The notes under the pieces were generated by a model. That model did not search any database, was not told the origin of the DNA, and was given only the letters and a program-made list of their open reading frames with translations. DNA of 64,000 bases from Phocaeicola fibrisolvens (GTDB lineage: Bacteria > Bacteroidota > Bacteroidia > Bacteroidales > Bacteroidaceae), in contig NZ_JAOQJI010000005.1 in NCBI RefSeq assembly GCF_025567125.1, positions 1 through 64,000 of the forward strand. Direction: 5' to 3'. Positions 61,093 through 64,000 of this stretch are shown piece after piece (position 1 is the first letter of the stretch; every line of letters begins with the position of its first letter). A program made the translations under genes and the position numbers.

Positions 61093-62853
61093 ATGTATCT
61101 GGAAAAAATCAATTCACCGGCTGATGTCAAAAAGTTGTCGGTAGAAGAAATGAATGTGTTAAGCCACGAGATACGCCAGGCTCTGTTGCAGAAGCTGAGC
61201 GCACACGGAGGACATTTCGGTCCTAACTTCGGAATGGTGGAAGCTACAATTGCTTTGCATTACGTGTTCCATTCGCCGGAAGACAAGATTGTGTTCGACG
61301 TGTCACATCAAAGTTATACCCATAAAATGCTGACCGGGCGTAAGGATGCCTTCCTGCATCCGGAACAGTATGACGAGGTGTCCGGTTATTCCGAACCGAT
61401 GGAAAGTGTGCACGACCATTTTGTGATGGGCCATACTTCGACTTCTGTCAGCCTGGCGGGCGGATTGGCCAAAGGAAGAGACCTGACCGGGAAAGGCGGC
61501 AATGTGATTGCGGTCATCGGAGACGGTTCGCTCAGTGGTGGAGAAGCTTTGGAAGGACTGGATTATGCGGCAGAACTGGGAACCAATTTCATCATTATAG
61601 TCAACGACAACCAGATGTCGATTGCCGAGAATCACGGAGGACTTTACCGTAATTTGCAGGAGCTGCGCGAAAGCAACGGTCAGTGTCCTTGCAATCTTTT
61701 CCGGGCCATGGGACTGGATTATCTTTATGTGAACGAAGGCAATAACGTAGAGGCGCTTATCAAAGCTTTCCAGCAAGTGAAGGACATTGACCATCCGATT
61801 GTGGTGCACATCAACACGCTGAAAGGAAAAGGATATGCTCCGGCTGAAAAGGACAAAGAGACGTACCACTGGACCATGCCGTTCAATCCAGAAACGGGAG
61901 TGGTGTTCCATTCGAGTGAAGAGCCGCAGGACTATGCCGACCTGACCGCCCGCTACTTGTTGCAGCGTATGCAGGAAGACCGCCGCATTGTGGCCATTTC
62001 AGCCGGTACGCCTACCGTGATGGGATTTACTCCCGACCGTCGGAAGGCTGCCGGGAAGCAGTTTGTGGATGTGGGTATTGCCGAAGAGCATGCCGTGGCC
62101 CTGGCTTCGGGTATTGCCAAGAATGGAGGTAAACCGTTGTTTGGGGTGTACAGTACCTTCATCCAACGTGCCTACGACCAGCTTTCGCAGGATTTGTGTA
62201 TCAACCGCAATCCGGCGGTACTTCTGGTGTTCTGGGGTTCGCTCTCGGCCATGAACGATGTGACACATCTGTGCTTCTTCGATATTCCGCTGCTCAGCAA
62301 TATTCCGAATCTGGTCTACCTGGCACCGACCTGCCAGGAAGAGTATATGGCCATGCTGGAATGGAGTATCCGTCAGAATGAACATCCGGTAGCTATCCGC
62401 GTGCCGGCTACGGAACTGGCTTACGGGAATCGTCCGGTGGATGCAGATTACAGTCGGTTGAACCGTTATCAGACCGTCCAGAAAGGTAATCGGGTAGCCA
62501 TCCTGGGATTGGGCTCTTTCTTCGGATTGGCGGAAGAAACGGCTGACTTGCTCAAGAGTCAACATGGTATGGAAGTGACGCTGATTAACCCGCGCTACAT
62601 TACGGGAGTGGATGAGGCCCTGATGGAAGAACTGAAGGCCGACCACGAGCTGGTAGTGACGCTGGAAGACGGAGTCTTGGACGGCGGATTCGGCGAGAAG
62701 ATTGCCCGCTATTTCGGTTGCAGCCCGATGAAGGTGCTCAATTTCGGAGCCCGGAAGGAATTTGTAGACCGTTTCGACGTGCAGGAGTTCCTGGAGCAGA
62801 ACCACCTGACCGCTCCGCAGATTGCCGCAGACATCCTGCAGCAGCTTGCCTGA
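61093..62853 (+). CDS. DXS-like thiamine-diphosphate enzyme
   Basis: This 586-residue transketolase-fold enzyme is most similar to 1-deoxy-D-xylulose-5-phosphate synthase. The His of VSHQSYTHK, the ThDP-binding GDGSLSGGE (from Gly143) to NDNQMS, and Glu331 of GIAEEHAV are present, followed by STFIQRAYDQ. However, the IDRAG segment expected after this is replaced by VFWGS (379-383), and the PRG segment (E. coli Arg478 region) reads VPATE (437-441). Canonical phosphate-contact arginines are missing, so it may use another acceptor. It is shorter than typical DXS (about 620). The start at 61093 (MYLEKINSPADVKKLS) is preferred over 61042. Confidence 0.8.
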   Translation: MYLEKINSPADVKKLSVEEMNVLSHEIRQALLQKLSAHGGHFGPNFGMVEATIALHYVFHSPEDKIVFDVSHQSYTHKMLTGRKDAFLHPEQYDEVSGYSEPMESVHDHFVMGHTSTSVSLAGGLAKGRDLTGKGGNVIAVIGDGSLSGGEALEGLDYAAELGTNFIIIVNDNQMSIAENHGGLYRNLQELRESNGQCPCNLFRAMGLDYLYVNEGNNVEALIKAFQQVKDIDHPIVVHINTLKGKGYAPAEKDKETYHWTMPFNPETGVVFHSSEEPQDYADLTARYLLQRMQEDRRIVAISAGTPTVMGFTPDRRKAAGKQFVDVGIAEEHAVALASGIAKNGGKPLFGVYSTFIQRAYDQLSQDLCINRNPAVLLVFWGSLSAMNDVTHLCFFDIPLLSNIPNLVYLAPTCQEEYMAMLEWSIRQNEHPVAIRVPATELAYGNRPVDADYSRLNRYQTVQKGNRVAILGLGSFFGLAEETADLLKSQHGMEVTLINPRYITGVDEALMEELKADHELVVTLEDGVLDGGFGEKIARYFGCSPMKVLNFGARKEFVDRFDVQEFLEQNHLTAPQIAADILQQLA

Positions 62854-62880
62854 CGATTCTTTTTCCGTAACGATACAAAC

Positions 62881-62926
62881 AAATGGCTCCCCCAGTGACA
62901 ATGCATTTTGGGGGAGCCATTTTCTT
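62881..62926. terminator. Bidirectional terminator between convergent genes
   Basis: AAATGGCTCCCCCA (62881-62894) and TGGGGGAGCCATTT (62909-62922) form a 14-bp perfect stem, with A-run and T-run on opposite sides. Confidence 0.88.
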
Positions 62927-62947
62927 TTTGGTTGTTCGAGTCACTTT

Positions 62948-64000
62948 TTATATAATTTCGATACCCTGTTCGGCACAGAGTTTCAGACTCAAGTCTTTCA
63001 GTTTGAATTTCTGGATTTTGCCGCTGCCCGTCATCGGGAACTCCTTGACGAAGAAGATGTATTTGGGAATTTTGTAGCGGGCGATTTTTCCCTGACAGAA
63101 CTCCCGGACATCGAACTCGTTCATGGTGTAGCCCTCGTGCAGGATAATGAAGGCCCCTACGGCTTCTCCGTATTTCTTGGAAGGCACACCGGCCACCTGT
63201 ACATCCTTGATGCCCGGCATCTTGTAGAGAAATTCTTCGATTTCACGCGGGTAGATGTTTTCACCGCCACGGATAATCATGTCCTTGATGCGGCCCGTGA
63301 TGCGGTAGTTCCCGTTTTCATCCTTCACTCCCAAGTCGCCCGAATGGAGGAATCCCTTGGCATCGATAACCTCGGCCGTAGCCTCCGGGTTCTTGTAATA
63401 TCCTTTCATGTTGTTGTAGCCCCGGTTGCACATCTCTCCCTGTACCCCTATCGGACATTCCTCGCCGGTTTCCGGGTCGAGCACCTTCACTTCAGTAAAT
63501 TCAAAGTCGTGCCCTACGGTGTGATATCTCACTTCCGGATCATCGTCGATGCGGCTGTGCGTCATGCCCGGTGAGGTTTCCGTCAGTCCGTACACGCTGG
63601 TGACGCGCATGAACATCTTTTCTTCCACCTGTTTCATGAGTTCCACCGGACAGAGAGAGCCGGCCATGATGCCGGTGCGCAGGCTCGACAGGTCGAACAG
63701 ACTGAACATCGGATGATTCAGTTCGGCAATGAACATGGTCGGTACGCCATAGAGGGCCGTACACCGTTCCTTGTGAACGGAAGCCAGGACCAGCAACGGG
63801 TCGAAACGCTCAATCATCACCTGTGTACAGCCATGTGTCAGGCAGTTCATGGTGGCCAGTACCACTCCGAAACAATGGAACAGCGGTACACAGACACACA
63901 GCTTGTCGTCGGGGGTGAATTTCATGTGTTCGCCCGTCAGAAATCCGTTGTTGGCGATGTTGTAGTGGGTCAGCATGACGCCTTTGGGGAATCCCGTAGT
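62948..64000 (-). CDS. AMP-binding acyl-CoA synthetase (5' end outside the window)
   Basis: The frame stays open through the window edge, so the protein is cut at its N-terminal side; 350 residues are visible. The visible start TTGFPKGVMLTHYN is part of the adenylate-forming motif. Downstream are VTSVYGLTETSPGM, FLHSGDLGVKDENGNYRITG with the hinge RIKDMIIRGGENIYPREIE, and the C-terminal lysine in MTGSGKIQKF. The family activates fatty or other carboxylic acids to CoA thioesters. The substrate cannot be told from the C-terminal part. Confidence 0.9.
   Translation of the reverse strand, partial: TTGFPKGVMLTHYNIANNGFLTGEHMKFTPDDKLCVCVPLFHCFGVVLATMNCLTHGCTQVMIERFDPLLVLASVHKERCTALYGVPTMFIAELNHPMFSLFDLSSLRTGIMAGSLCPVELMKQVEEKMFMRVTSVYGLTETSPGMTHSRIDDDPEVRYHTVGHDFEFTEVKVLDPETGEECPIGVQGEMCNRGYNNMKGYYKNPEATAEVIDAKGFLHSGDLGVKDENGNYRITGRIKDMIIRGGENIYPREIEEFLYKMPGIKDVQVAGVPSKKYGEAVGAFIILHEGYTMNEFDVREFCQGKIARYKIPKYIFFVKEFPMTGSGKIQKFKLKDLSLKLCAEQGIEII

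Overview
The window comes from a Bacteroidales genome, most likely Bacteroides or Phocaeicola. Three things point there: promoters of the Bacteroides type (-7 box TAnnTTTG with a -33 TTTG-like box), TonB-dependent receptor and Bacteroidales lipoprotein families, and the acn-icd-gltA gene order described for Bacteroides fragilis. A secreted PNGase beside a GH29 fucosidase would fit Phocaeicola massiliensis, but the species is a guess. I see no prophage, insertion sequence or CRISPR array. Most of the window is core chromosome with a few accessory loci.

Layout. 1-6.3 kb: end of an unknown gene, the oxidative citrate-branch operon acn-icd-gltA, and a DMT exporter. 6.3-10.3 kb: YgiQ radical SAM protein with a small partner gene, then a hemerythrin protein overlapping a NarL/LuxR-type regulator with a degenerate receiver, followed by a NarL-like palindrome and a strong RNA hairpin. 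10.3-16.5 kb: lutABC, pflB and pflA. 16.7-17.0 kb: tRNA-Ser(GCU), tRNA-Glu(CUC), tRNA-Ser(GCU). 17.3-22.0 kb: secreted GH29 fucosidase, GHL-type barrel protein and PNGase F-type amidase, probably an N-glycan operon. 22.2-30.1 kb: S41 protease, FadL-type porin, MATE exporter, ffh, NamZ-type muramidase, HD protein. 30.2-38 kb: LptD, then a minus-strand run of uvrA, a kinase-RapZ fusion and a MurU-like transferase. 38-41.7 kb: ABC transporter with a YtrA-type GntR regulator and an AAA/PD-(D/E)XK protein. 41.9-47.5 kb: ECF sigma, FecR anti-sigma, STN-type TonB receptor, DUF4249 lipoprotein and a barrel protein. 47.7-53.5 kb: envelope proteins and small lipoproteins. 53.6-57.7 kb: the Phe/Tyr operon. 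57.9-64 kb: PatB, a TPR protein, a secreted protein, a DXS-like enzyme and an acyl-CoA synthetase cut by the window edge.

The strongest new observation is a transcription attenuator upstream of pheA: an unlisted 29-residue leader ORF holds eleven consecutive Phe/Tyr codons, its 3' part is complementary to the 5' arm of a perfect intrinsic terminator, and the whole Phe/Tyr pathway lies downstream. Also notable are a shared operator-to-promoter spacing for the hemerythrin/NarL-like pair and a nearby structured RNA, two intergenic arrays of about six 21-22 bp units, a kinase-RapZ fusion beside a MurU-like gene, and a DXS paralogue that has lost canonical arginines.
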